From contig NW_003117463.1 in the NCBI RefSeq assembly GCF_000003605.2, positions 19,298-33,409 of the forward strand: DNA of 14,112 bases, read 5' to 3'. Below the pieces are notes generated by a model, which saw nothing but the letters and a program-made list of their open reading frames with translations, was not told where the DNA came from and did not search any database. Below, in pieces: positions 1 through 8,913 of the stretch; within the stretch, counting starts at the first letter, position 1; each line of letters opens with the position of its first letter. The translations under genes and the position numbers were made by a program. Origin of the DNA: Saccoglossus kowalevskii. Lineage: Eukaryota; Hemichordata; Enteropneusta; Harrimaniidae.

Positions 1-432
1 CCTGGTGGAATATGATGGCTCTGTTTTTGCCTTCTGGTGGAGTGTGATGGCTCTGTTTTTGGCCCCTGGTGGAATATGATAGCTCTGTTTTTCCCTTCTG
101 GTGGAATATGATGGCTCTGTTTTTGCCTTCTGGTGGAGTGTGATGGCTCTGTTTTTGGCCCCTGGTGGAATATGATGGCTCTGTTTTTGCCTTCTGGTGG
201 AGTGTGATGGCTCTGTTTTTGGCCCCTGGTGGAATGTGATGGCTGTTTTTGGTCCTTGGTGGAATGTGTTGGCTGTTTTTACCTCCTGGTCGAATATGAT
301 CGCTCTGTTTTTGCCTTCTGGTGGAATATGATGGCTCTGTTTTTACCTTCTGGTGGAATATGATGGCTCTGTTTTTGCATTCTGGTGGAATATGATGGTT
401 CTGTTTTTACCCTCTGAGGAAATGTGGTGGTC
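1..432. repeat. 32-bp minisatellite, about 13.5 units, open at left edge
   Basis: Units begin with CTGGTGG at 2, 34, 66, 98, 130, 162, 194, 226, 256, 286, 318, 350 and 382, with a decayed unit from 414. The core is CTGGTGGAATATGATGGCTC followed by TGTTTTT and a variable 5-base end. Two unit types alternate: AATATG units ending GCCTT, and AGTGTG units ending GGCCC. Pairs 1-2, 4-5 and 6-7 therefore form a 64-bp higher-order repeat. Two units (226 and 256) have lost CT and are 30 bp long. The period is not a multiple of three and in-frame stops occur, so this is not a coding repeat. The array starts at the window edge and its true length is unknown. Confidence 0.95.
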
Positions 433-532
433 GTCTGAATCTTGAAATTACATGAATTACCAAATGAGTTCCCAGAAAATTATAGTAGGTGTACTGAAAA
501 TAATAATAATAAAGCCTAGATCGTCAAATCTG

Positions 533-563
533 TCCTTTCTTTCTTTCCTTCTTTCTTTCTTTT
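533..563. repeat. CTTT-rich pure pyrimidine tract
   Basis: A 31-nt uninterrupted pyrimidine run built mainly of CTTT and CCTT repeats. It is a simple-sequence tract of the mirror-repeat kind that can form triplex DNA. No AG acceptor with an open exon follows it, so it is not taken as a splice signal. Confidence 0.85.
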
Positions 564-1058
564 GAAATAAGTAAATGAAGAGCACATGCATATTATCCAA
601 GGCTGCTGCACTTTAGAACCATGCTTTGAAATTACATATATACTAGGACATTTTTTGATTTCAGTAAATTTTTTCAGTTTTCTGAAATTGAGTATGGCAT
701 TGGAAATCCAAAAGAATTGTGCCAATTCCAGACTAAACTTATTCATTATTATAGTTGCAGCTTATAGCTGTGACTATCAGTTTTGCTTAGTGTTTTCAGC
801 CTACAGTCATGTATGCCTTATTGGTATATTCAGCCAAGGTTCAAGTCAACCTTTTTTAGTGTAGAATTTTAATTTGACACTTATCCAGGGTTTTCAGTAG
901 TGTAGGGAGATCAATTTAGTAACGTAAGTCTATATTCCAATTATCAATTAAAATTTCAAATTACTTGGAAAATGGTTTAACTAGCCTGGGAAATTTGGCT
1001 GCTTATGCTTCTTATGAATAGCCTTGCAAACAACCATGGGCAGTATCGGTAGGTAGGT

Positions 1059-1070
1059 GGGGGGGGGGGG
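1059..1070. repeat. G12 homopolymer after GGTA repeat
   Basis: Twelve consecutive G residues follow GGTAGGTAGGT. Homopolymers of this kind are rare in AT-rich DNA and prone to length change or sequencing error, so the exact count is uncertain. Confidence 0.9.
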
Positions 1071-2293
1071 TTAAATACTAGCTGTGCAATAACATGTTTG
1101 TCCCTTTTGCTGTAAGGAACAATGATATATGTTACTGTATTGTCTATTGTGATCAGGCCACTATCAATTACAATCCACAGATTGTCTAAGTAAACTAGGT
1201 CATTGGACTGTTCAAGTTCAATAGCTTGCTATACAGGATGACCCTTACTTGTTTATCTTTTAGACAAAATGGGAACGTGGGATCACACATTGAACTTCAA
1301 AAAGTGGCATCAAAACTTTAATGCAATCCCTTTCCACATACTTGTGACAAACTTGAAACTAGCCTGTGATAAAAAGCAAGTGCAATTTTCATGTGTTTTA
1401 GATGCAAATTTATGACAAATACACTACAAAACTTTGATTTCATATTCAACTTAATGAGCTATTCTTATAAACCCATCTGTCAGCTCATCATGTACATTTG
1501 TACATGTAATTTAACCTTCATTGCATCTTGGCATGAACAGTAATGTTGTTTCCAATAAACTCCAGTGAAATCTGTTTTTCCTATGATTTAGAATATCCGA
1601 AAAATCCTGAAACTAAATTACAATTTACACATCTCAACCCAAATTCTGTTCAAGTGTTCCATCATAGTCTGTCATTTTTAGGGGTGTAATGACAAAGCTT
1701 ATTGTACATGTGACCAATCACACATCATATCATGTTGCCTGACACTTGTTTCATTGTTTGAAATTATGGCTAGAATTACAATAAGAATACAGCTGTCAGC
1801 ATGTCACCAGCTGATAACTCTGTATATACATGTTGATATGCACGTATTAAAAGGCATAACGTCATCTGTACTCTGTGCTCGCTGGTCAAATCAGTTAAGT
1901 TTGGCTCTCATCAATCTGCATCATTTCTTTTCTTTTTGTCATATTTTCTATATCATGCAAAGTGACCCATAGACATTTTGTTCAAAAATACAAATAGCCT
2001 GAATTTATTCATTTTGCAATAAATTGGCATCTTGGGAAATATAAGGATTTGACTTTAAAAATAGTTGGGGGTCACCAGCCGAATTTTCAGAAAAATGTAA
2101 TTATTCTAAACAAAGTGATTACATAAAAGGCCAGTTAATTACTGAAATGTTATAGGTGATACAATGTATCTTTACCTGACGCCTCTAGTTTAAGGTCTAG
2201 AATGTTTTACTGGTACCAGCATTTTTGCTTTTTTACCTTGCCCGTACCATCAAAGATGGAAGGAAAAGGTATATTAAGGGAAAAATTTTGTCC

Positions 2294-2341
2294 GGCGTTG
2301 GCGTTGGCGTTGTTGTTGTTGTCATTGTCGTCGTCGTCGTT
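2294..2341. repeat. GGCGTT / GTT / GTC trinucleotide array
   Basis: The array reads as three GGCGTT units, three GTT, one GTC, one ATT, four GTC and a final GTT. The reading frames across it, with Val/Ile runs on the plus strand and Asn/Asp runs on the minus strand, are products of the repeat. A small perfect inverted repeat, CCATC-AAA-GATGG, lies upstream at 2247-2259. Downstream, near 2395, is the word AAACTTGGTCAC, which resembles the monomer core of the two hairpin-headed elements further right. This may be a decayed relative of them (inference). Confidence 0.85.
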
Positions 2342-3543
2342 AATAATTGTTATTGTGTGCATAATAACTTTACTAATTCTATTCCAAACTTTATCAAACT
2401 TGGTCACCTTATTCATCAGTATAATGTCTTCCCTGAGTTTGAACAACAGATGTCCTGTATGAAAATATCATGCAAAAATTGAGAAAATCTGATAAAATAT
2501 TTTGACTGTTTCTACTTGACTGATCACTGGTGATACACATCAAAGGTCACTGATCTCAGTGGAAATATGCATTGTTGTATGTGTTCAATGAAGCAAATGA
2601 TTTATCTTGTAATAATATCCTTGGTAATGTATCTCAGAATCCCATACTGGGTTTCAAAACCAACTCATGGAGAGATTGCACAGTCTGATACACATTTGCA
2701 ACAATGGTATATCATGTTGGCTGTCAGTGATTGGTGTCACAAGCATCACACCATATTCCCATATAGTGATGATGTCACCAGTGAGTCAGCGACATTTCAA
2801 TGTCCATCCCACCTGTTGATCAAACAACAAAAGATTTGTAAAGCATTTGATACTCCACTATTGTTTCATAATTATAGTTTTGCATTAAATTTGAAATTAT
2901 TTGTATATGTCTAAACTTCAGGGATAGCTACGTGTTCTATGTAATTTATATCTCCGTTAATACAAGTCTGTGTAATAGTGCATGTCAAGATTTTTTTTTA
3001 TAGAAATACAGTGAATAATAAAAGACAAATCTAAATTACACAAAGCACAAACAGGGCTTAGGCTCAATGGGACACCCATATTCAATGCTAAATTTGCTAA
3101 AATAGCCTTAGCATCAAGGCAAACTTTTGGGGCATCAAGGCAAATTCTTTTGTTGGCTTTATTCATAGCTTGCACATGAACTTGTAACATCATCTTTCTA
3201 ATTTCTTAATTTTGTTATAAGACTGATTGAGAGCCAAGCGAGTTGTTCAATGCTAAGTATATGAATTTCATGAATTGTTTATATAAATATCCTTGTGATA
3301 CTTTGACACGTGTCTGTGATCTGGTATTGTGATCAATATCTGATCGTGTGATGAAATGTGACCTCAGGCATCAAATATTCTTTATAGATTGTCAACTTAA
3401 AATATATTGATCTGTCCAAACGTGAGATTTGACTTTTGTGGCTGTTTAGCTACTGACTATATGATAGTGTTGGTTTTATTGGATTATGACCATTCCTGTA
3501 TAAAACCATTGCTTGTTGTGTGTTTTATGTGGCTGTTTTCATG

Positions 3544-3569
3544 CATACATTCATGTATGTGAATGTATG
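3544..3569. repeat. Perfect 10-bp stem inverted repeat
   Basis: CATACATTCA at 3544-3553 is the exact reverse complement of TGAATGTATG at 3560-3569, with a 6-base loop. It stands alone in AT-rich DNA. No function is assigned. Confidence 0.8.
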
Positions 3570-3888
3570 GATGAACCCAGGTATTAAAATCAATATGTGC
3601 AACTGACTGAATATATTTCTTGCAGTGCTTGGACTTTGAAGTTGAGAGGGCAACCATTTCATGCAAAGCCAAAAATTGATAAAATTTGCCCAAGCATATA
3701 TGAATAATATAGGAAATATTGAGCTGCGCCAAGGCAAGTTCAAACCACACTCTTGTTAGGAACATTTGGCAGCTACATGTACACTCTCTCTTGAAGTGAG
3801 CAGTAAAAGACTGCAGAACTGCACATTTCTGATGACAGAAAGTATATATAATAACCCCTCTTCACTTACCAATACTGTTGCAGACATG

Positions 3889-3901
3889 GTAACCTAGCAA
3901 C
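3889..3901. promoter_or_regulatory. RFX X-box-like palindrome (candidate)
   Basis: GTAACC-T-AGCAAC fits the two half sites of the RFX X-box (GTNRCC, short spacer, RGNAAC). RFX factors use such sites in cilia genes of animals. There is no promoter or first exon nearby, so this may be a chance match or may lie in an intron. Confidence 0.2.
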
Positions 3902-4739
3902 TGGGGAACCAGAAACTTCTATTTTTATGGGTCAGATGAGTGCCTGACCGCCACCCTATGTTAAAACTTTGATAACAGTGAATGGAGTTGCTGTCATTTT
4001 ATAAATGTCTTATATCAGCCAAGTAAAATGGCCTTTCATCAGAGATGTATTGATTTTCCTTTTAACCTTTCTCTTAGAGGAATTTCCTTTGTATTCATTC
4101 TTGAGTATCAGACCATTCATCCATCCAAGGATAAACTGATTCTCAAAGACAACATTATCTTTCTTGTTTACTGAACAAAAAAGATGTAAGATTTGACTTG
4201 AAGACTTCAATAAATGTTTTATCTTCAGTATCTTGTACTGTATGTGGCCTTTTCATAGTCTGTGTTAATAATATCATGTATTTACATGCCTGCTGCTCAT
4301 ACTCCGGAATGCCTCTGGAATGCAACTTAGTTGGGGAGGGGGTTGCTGTCTGATGTACAAATGGAACATAATAGCTTAGCTGTCAGCAAACTAAATTCAT
4401 TCACAGTTAATCTACTTCAGCTCTGGTTCAGGAGGGTTTTAGGGCAAGGGAAATAAACAATTTTATGCTGACATGTTTCATACCAAATTTGTCAAATACA
4501 TTTACATGTGTTGCGATTAAAAAATAATGCTTCATAAAATATTCAAAGATTATTCATCTAAATTAGTGACAGTGTTTTTATCACTTTAATAAATTATTAA
4601 TTATGACTTTACATAACCGAGAAAGATGATTGATTACCATTAAATCTGAAAAATAAAAAAATATCTTTTTTTGTTATCTCCGTACATCTAGCTTAGCTGA
4701 AATTATTTTTGAATGAAAACCACAATTTGGGGTTGATTA

Positions 4740-4888
4740 ACGCATTTATTTTAGAAGCACACATAAATTAATTTAAATTTGCATTTATTGTATGCTGGAT
4801 GATTAGAATATGGCTTACTATTTTGAAAATAGACACATCTTTGTCATTTATGTATAAAGCATAGTCACTACTAATAGAGCAAATAGGG
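4740..4888. mobile_element. MITE copy 1 of a TA-flanked family (~149 bp)
   Basis: Flanked by TA at 4738-4739 and 4889-4890. The right end, ACTAATAGAGCAAATAGGG, matches the right end of the copy at 5431-5570. The decayed left end, CGCATTTATTTTAGAAGCACA, matches that copy's left end through GAAGCACA and the following ATAAA. Internal words AGACACA and GTCATTTATG also align. It has no coding capacity, so mobilisation would need a transposase from elsewhere. The superfamily is uncertain; TA flanks fit Tc1/mariner-like or other elements with a 2-bp target duplication. Confidence 0.65.
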
Positions 4889-4890
4889 TA

Positions 4891-5428
4891 ATGTATTGTT
4901 TATTTTAATAATCTACACTGCATTAATAGTTAGTGTCATTGGGTATATTTCAAGTGGGAAGTTAAGACACACAAGGGAAGAAATTAGACGGTGGGTATAA
5001 ATGTACTTGTCTGTAGAGGCAGTATTTTTATGAGCAATTTATAGCTTTTCCACTGTATCCGGCCATTATGGTTTAGCACCAAAATAATCCGAAATTTTCT
5101 ACATTGATCTAATGATGCTTAAACTCATGGTTGATTGCATCATATTGATTCAAAACATGAATTTACTCAAGTTATTTCACTTGAATACTTCCTGTATAGA
5201 ATATTGATGATTATTCATGTTTTCCCATCAGTAATCACAGTTTAATTAATTGATATGATTTGAAAGTGAAATAATTTTGTCTCATTAAAAATTTGAAAAA
5301 TGCTTTCAATGCACTGTAGTTGTTCTGCTACACATGTTAGTATTTACTCATGTTGTATATGTTGCATGGGTCCCATATTGAAGATACCACACAGTGTGAA
5401 GACTTGACACTAGATTTTAGTGATTAGT
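4891..5428. other. AT-rich spacer between two MITE copies
   Basis: No gene or strong repeat seen. It is AT-rich with scattered TTAATTAA-type words and no convincing splice pair. Confidence 0.5.
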
Positions 5429-5430
5429 TA

Positions 5431-5570
5431 CCATATTTGCTCTATTTGAAGCACATAAACCTTAAATTACCTGGGGTATGTGTCTTTATCATATCATACA
5501 ACTTATTTTGACTGTAGACACACCTCTGCCATTTTCATAAACACATTAGCCACTAATAGAGCAAATACAG
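5431..5570. mobile_element. MITE copy 2 of a TA-flanked family (140 bp)
   Basis: The best-preserved copy. TA flanks lie at 5429-5430 and 5571-5572. The left end CCATATTTGCTCTATT pairs with the right end AATAGAGCAAATACAG as imperfect terminal inverted repeats (14 of 16, and about 20 of 24 when flanks are extended). The interior is AT-rich without an open frame. Including the TA, the ends begin TAC-YRTATTT, close to the ends of the 2-kb transposon at 6746-8750, so the families may share a transposase (inference). Confidence 0.8.
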
Positions 5571-5572
5571 TA

Positions 5573-6117
5573 CTGTATTATAAGTAATACATTGAACCAA
5601 AAATTTTCAGTGCCAGAAATGATCACAATTAATAATTGAAGGGTTTTCTTGATTAATAGTTGGTTTCCATATTTCAACGTAATTTTGACTGCTACAAAAT
5701 TTTGTAATTCTCACTAAAACTGACTGACCAGAATAAATAAGTTCTCAGTAATGTACATGTATTACCAAGTTTGTTGTGTGTTATGCCTGTGTTGTGTGTT
5801 ATACCCGTGTTGTGTAATGATTGAATATATTTTAAACTTACTCGCAAATACAATGTATCTGTAATATGGCTGAGTCGTTTCAAACATTTAGAAATCACAA
5901 TGTCTATTCTCTATAGAGATTAGAATGTGAACGTTGTCATTTGGAGTTAATGCATGAAATTGCCTGACATTTTGTTCTGTTATTCTTTTTATGTTACTTT
6001 GATTATATGTAAATTTCACTGATACATGTACTAAAAATAACAGCATCATCGCCAAAATGTAACTTCATAAACAATTGATTATACACCTGTCTATGATTGC
6101 AGGCATGTTAGAAGTTA
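5573..6117. other. AT-rich spacer with a short 18-bp tandem repeat
   Basis: No gene seen. It contains the small tandem repeat at 5773-5816. A minus-strand GTAAGT-type donor (reverse complement at 5836-5841) has no good acceptor behind it. Confidence 0.5.
5773..5816. repeat. 18-bp tandem repeat, 2.4 units
   Basis: GTTGTGTGTTATGCCTGT is followed by GTTGTGTGTTATACCCGT and then a partial GTTGTGTA. Two transitions separate the full units. It is a local duplication. Confidence 0.85.
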
Positions 6118-6578
6118 GTTAGAACATGGTACACCTTATCTATGCACAAGTGAATTCAGTTAGAACATGGTACACCCTATCTATGCACAAGTGAATTCAG
6201 TTAGAACATGGTACACCCTATCTATGCACAAGTGAATTCAGTTAGAACATGGTACACCCTATCCTATGCACAGGTGAATTCAGTTAGAACATGGTACACC
6301 CTATCTACATACTGTATGCACAAGTGAATTCAGTTAGAACATGGTACACCCTATCTATGCACAAGTGAATTCAGTTAGAACATGGTACACCCTATCTATG
6401 CACAAGTGAATTCAGTTAGAACATGGTACACCCTATCTATACACAAGTGAATTCAGTTAGAACATGGTACACCCTATCTATGCACAAGTGAATTCAGTTA
6501 GAACATGGTACACCCTATCTATGCACAAGTGAATTCAGTTAGAACATGGTACACCCTATCTATGCACAAGTGAATTCA
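6118..6578. repeat. 41-bp minisatellite, 11 units, highly homogeneous
   Basis: Units start at 6118, 6159, 6200, 6241, 6283, 6333, 6374, 6415, 6456, 6497 and 6538. Each begins GTTAGAACATGGTACACC and ends GTGAATTCA, so every unit carries one EcoRI site. Units 2, 3, 6, 7, 9, 10 and 11 are identical. Unit 1 has one C-to-T change. Unit 4 is 42 bp with an extra C and an A-to-G change. Unit 5 is 50 bp with a 9-base insertion, ACATACTGT. Unit 8 has ATACAC in place of ATGCAC. Near-identity implies recent expansion or continuing homogenisation. 41 is not a multiple of three, so it is non-coding. Confidence 0.97.
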
Positions 6579-7748
6579 GAAATATGTAGAAAGGACATTT
6601 CATGCTATAGCCTTTATGTACAATTTACTGTACCAATACTAAATTATTTTTGACTCTACTACATTTTCTTCCAGCAAAAATGTTGTTGAATATTAATAAT
6701 AATTTGAGTACTGTATTTGTTGCATTGAAATGCATACATGTACATACCGTATTTATCCAGGTATAAGCCCAGGGTCTTGAACATGGAAAATTGCCAAAAA
6801 GAAGGGGTGAGCGTTTTTCTGGATATCCCTGGCAAAAAAAAACCGAAAAATCGCGAAAATTGGCAACACGCAGATCGAACTGCGACAGGTAGAAAAACGG
6901 CAAATAAAAACATGCAACAAAAATAAATGAACAATATGCAGCATTAGAAGTGTAACAAGAACTAATTTATTGCTTAGAATGTGACAAATATTAAAACCAA
7001 AAATAATAAAAATCGACAGTGAAGATTCATTTGAATTAGAATATCCCCGTCGACAAACACGCCACCCCATACGTGTGAATTATTTCCGGCCATACAAGAT
7101 CAATAATAATTTACGCAGTAAAATTACGAAAGTTCATAGTTGTTAGAAAACAAAACCTTCTAAGATCTCTATTTGTACGTTCATTGCTATCTTCATAAAA
7201 GTCAAAACCCTGAAATTCCAAGTCGGCGCCACTGTCGCGATTGAACTAAAATCCCTATAGCTTCGTCTTGAAGTTTGTCGATGTCGTCCCACACAGTTTG
7301 GACTTAGCACATTTAATCCACGGATTTCGCTGTCTGGTAGCTTGGCACTTTTAATTCACGTTTAATCAGAATAAAGAGACAAGAAAAATGGGGTTGCGGC
7401 AAACGACTCACACGATGCTTTTGTTTACCGTCTGGCAATCATCTTTGACCTTTACGCATCCGCTTTACCGATTGGCTAAGAATGACATCACTACTTGTGT
7501 TTCGTCATGGAGGTAAATTCAACATCGCTTTTTTATCAGACTAGGCGTTCGTTCATCAATCGCAAATATTTAATAAAGCCAAAACAACGTGCTTTAAACC
7601 ACACTCCCAGGTACGGGTTGCTACAATATTGCAACATTGGTTTCATTGTCGGCGATGCTAACTACGTAAACAGTGGTGAACGCGCTGCTCTATTTATGTC
7701 ACAGCTATTTCGCGTTCACTTCTCGTTTTACGCAATTGACATTTATTA

Positions 7749-8383
7749 GTCCCCGTTCGGATGAAGTCCGAAAACGGGGACTTATAATTCGGTCTCCGTC
7801 CGTCCGTGTGTCCGTCCGGAGTCATATCTCAGACTCCCTTGGACCGATTCCGTTCATTCTTTGCATGTGCCTAGTACTTTATGTGGGACATATGCACATG
7901 CAGTGGTTTAGCGATTCGATTCAAAATGGCCGACTGGCAGCCATCTTGTTTTTTGAAAATGTTGTATTTTGGACATGCTTTGTCAGTTGTCATTCAAACT
8001 TGGTACATAGATTATACATGTCAGGATACATGTCCATGACGATTTATTTCGCAATTGGATCAAAGATGGTCGACTGGCAGGCATCTTGTTTTTGTTTTTT
8101 TATGCGGTATCTTGGACGTGCTCTGTCAGTTTTCATTCAAATTTGGCACATACATGTACTTTATACATGTTAGGATGCATGTCCATGACAATTTGTTTCA
8201 AAATCTGGTCAAGGATGGCCGATTGACAGCCATCTGACTTTTTGGCCTTACTACTATATTTCCACAATTTATGTACCATTTTCATTCGTATTTGGCACAT
8301 ACATCATACATATCAGTGTGTTTCATAATCAGATCAAAGATGGCTGAATAACGACTGTTTTTATTTTAGCCATATTACTATGA
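7749..8383 (-). mobile_element. Hairpin-headed tandem-core element A (pearl/Helitron-related?), nested
   Basis: A hairpin opens the element at 7749-7781. Its outer stem GTCCCCGTT pairs with AACGGGGAC. The inner stem CGGA pairs with TCCG, with an AA bulge on the 3' arm and a 5-base loop. A CCGT microsatellite follows (7796-7819), then tandem diverged monomers to about 8382. Bivalve pearl (CvA/CvE-type) elements are known to combine ~150-bp tandem cores with an ACRG microsatellite, and CCGT is ACGG on the other strand. Helitron-type elements carry a 3' hairpin, which would put the 3' end at 7749 and make the element minus-strand. On that strand it reads TC at 8383 and CTAA at the hairpin end, as Helitron termini may, but the spacing is unusual. 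No Rep/helicase is present. The class is inference, and the right edge is approximate. Confidence 0.55.
7921..8382. repeat. Array of 125-149-bp diverged monomers
   Basis: Monomers start at 7921, 8060, 8209 and 8334 (the last truncated), each with TCAA-RATGG. A partial leading monomer covers about 7820-7920. Shared blocks in order are a near-palindrome CAAAATGGC...GCCATCTTG, GTCAGTT-TCATTCAAAYTTGG, CACATA or ACATAG, and CATGTCCATGACRATTT. Lengths are 139, 149, 125 and at least 49 bp. Divergence between neighbours is substantial, so the array is older or less homogenised than the 41-bp satellite. Frames of up to 166 codons across it are repeat shadows. Confidence 0.85.
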
Positions 8384-8883
8384 CACGAAACACGTGTTTT
8401 GATGTAAATAAACAATCTGTTGTATACGCCACTTGGAACTCAAATTTCAAGGACACGCTCGCGACAATCCCTCCGCTTTACTATGACTAGCACAAAGAGA
8501 ACTTAACGGAGACTGTGTCATTTTCAATGACTTGTTTTTCAAATTTTGTTATCAGAATCAAAACAAACTGCAAGAAAGTACTCTGTTAATACAACGAACA
8601 AAAATAGGTTTTTGTTTTTTTAATTTTATTACAGGTGTAGAAAAAACACCCCTGGGCCTTTGCTAGGATATGACCTCAACTCCTTTATTTTATCAAAAGT
8701 GGGGGGTGGGCGTTTGTCCGGGCATGGGCTCTTAGCCGGATAAATACGGTATATTAAATTTATAAACAAAATTAGTGTGGTTTAGCAAACATAGTGTACT
8801 TGTTCTGTATGCTTTCCTTGCTGAAAAAGTGCATGTTTTGTCCAATTAGTAATATTTTTTTTTTTCTTATTTTTATGTCACAG

Positions 8884-8913
8884 GTGGTGCCAGTGGAAAC
8901 TAAAGATGAAGTG
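8884..8913 (+). CDS. Candidate 30-nt in-phase microexon of a plus-strand gene
   Basis: A T-rich tract (8855-8880) ends in CACAG at 8879-8883, a strong 3' splice site. Thirty bases later comes GTG followed by GTAAGTTTT, an excellent 5' splice site. Read from the first base the exon encodes VVPVETKDEV, a hydrophilic ten-residue insert. Phase 1 is also open (WCQWKLKMK), while the third phase meets TAA. At 30 nt it can be included or skipped without a frame change. The gene is not recognised. The next acceptor-like site at 8971 would leave only a 58-nt intron, so the true partner exons may lie outside the window. It lies 133 bp downstream of the transposon right end. The pattern could still be chance. 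Confidence 0.45.

Larger units (their letters stand above)
433..2246. other. AT-rich non-coding stretch
   Basis: No supported gene. It holds the pyrimidine tract and G run listed separately. From 961 to 1500 I counted only two CpG dinucleotides, which shows strong CpG depletion. Splice-like signals occur: a TTTTAG at 1258-1263 opens a 48-codon frame with no good donor, and a GTAAGT at 925-930 has a possible 26-nt exon before it with stops in all three frames. None is convincing. It reads as intron or intergenic DNA. Confidence 0.6.
2342..4739. other. AT-rich non-coding stretch
   Basis: No supported gene. Small structures are a 13-base direct duplication GCATCAAGGCAAA at 3111-3123 and 3132-3144 (offset 21), a perfect hairpin at 3544-3569, and an RFX-like palindrome at 3889-3901. 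The longest frame (2567-2914, 115 codons) has no recognisable domain. A good pyrimidine-rich acceptor ends at 3883. It opens a 20-codon frame that stops at 3946, with an AATAAA at 4209-4214 downstream. That could be an unused terminal exon, but support is weak. Confidence 0.55.
6746..8750. mobile_element. DNA transposon with TIRs, ~2 kb, non-autonomous, with nested insertion
   Basis: The left end ACCGTATTTATCC at 6746-6758 is the exact reverse complement of the right end at 8738-8750. Extending to 28 bp gives about 23 matches, through an AGCCCA block. AT lies on both sides (6744-6745 and 8751-8752), fitting a 2-bp target duplication; a TA duplication with ends one base shorter fits equally well. 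The ends resemble my recollection of ISL2EU-type termini, but the family is not proven. No transposase frame is visible. The body is far richer in CpG than the flanks: about 33 in 7201-7740, against 2 in 961-1500. Positions 7749-8383 are a later insertion, leaving about 1.37 kb of transposon. A strong acceptor-like tract ends at 8634, and an ATGGAG followed by GTAAAT lies at 7507-7518, possibly remnants of an ancestral gene. Confidence 0.75.

Noticed and set aside
899-930. Acceptor TTTTCAG and donor GTAAGT enclosing 26 nt
   Set aside because: All three phases contain a stop, so it cannot be a coding microexon.
1264-1414. 48-codon open stretch after a TTTATCTTTTAG acceptor-like site
   Set aside because: No good 5' splice site follows before the stop and there is no polyadenylation signal close by. 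The peptide is not recognised.
2567-2914. 115-codon plus-strand frame, the longest outside repeats
   Set aside because: No recognisable domain or motif and no matched strong splice sites. In AT-rich DNA of this size roughly one frame of this length is expected by chance.
3626-3732. Exon between TTTCTTGCAG and a GC-type donor (CAAG|GCAAGT)
   Set aside because: Every phase is closed by a stop before the donor.
6118-6578. AGAACA half sites in the 41-bp satellite as steroid-receptor elements
   Set aside because: The second half (TACACC) does not match the required TGTTCT, so only an unremarkable half site is present.
6707-6724. TACTGTATTTGTTGCATT as the end of another MITE copy
   Set aside because: It resembles the MITE end, but no matching opposite end was found at the expected distance.
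6625-7070. Overlapping minus-strand frames of 91-105 codons at the transposon left end
   Set aside because: Low-complexity, Phe/Leu-rich translations of A-rich transposon sequence. No transposase motif such as a DDE or zinc-finger pattern is seen.
7673-8173. 166-codon plus-strand frame
   Set aside because: It crosses the transposon/element A junction and runs through the monomer array. The repeated peptide pattern follows the DNA repeat, so it is a shadow.
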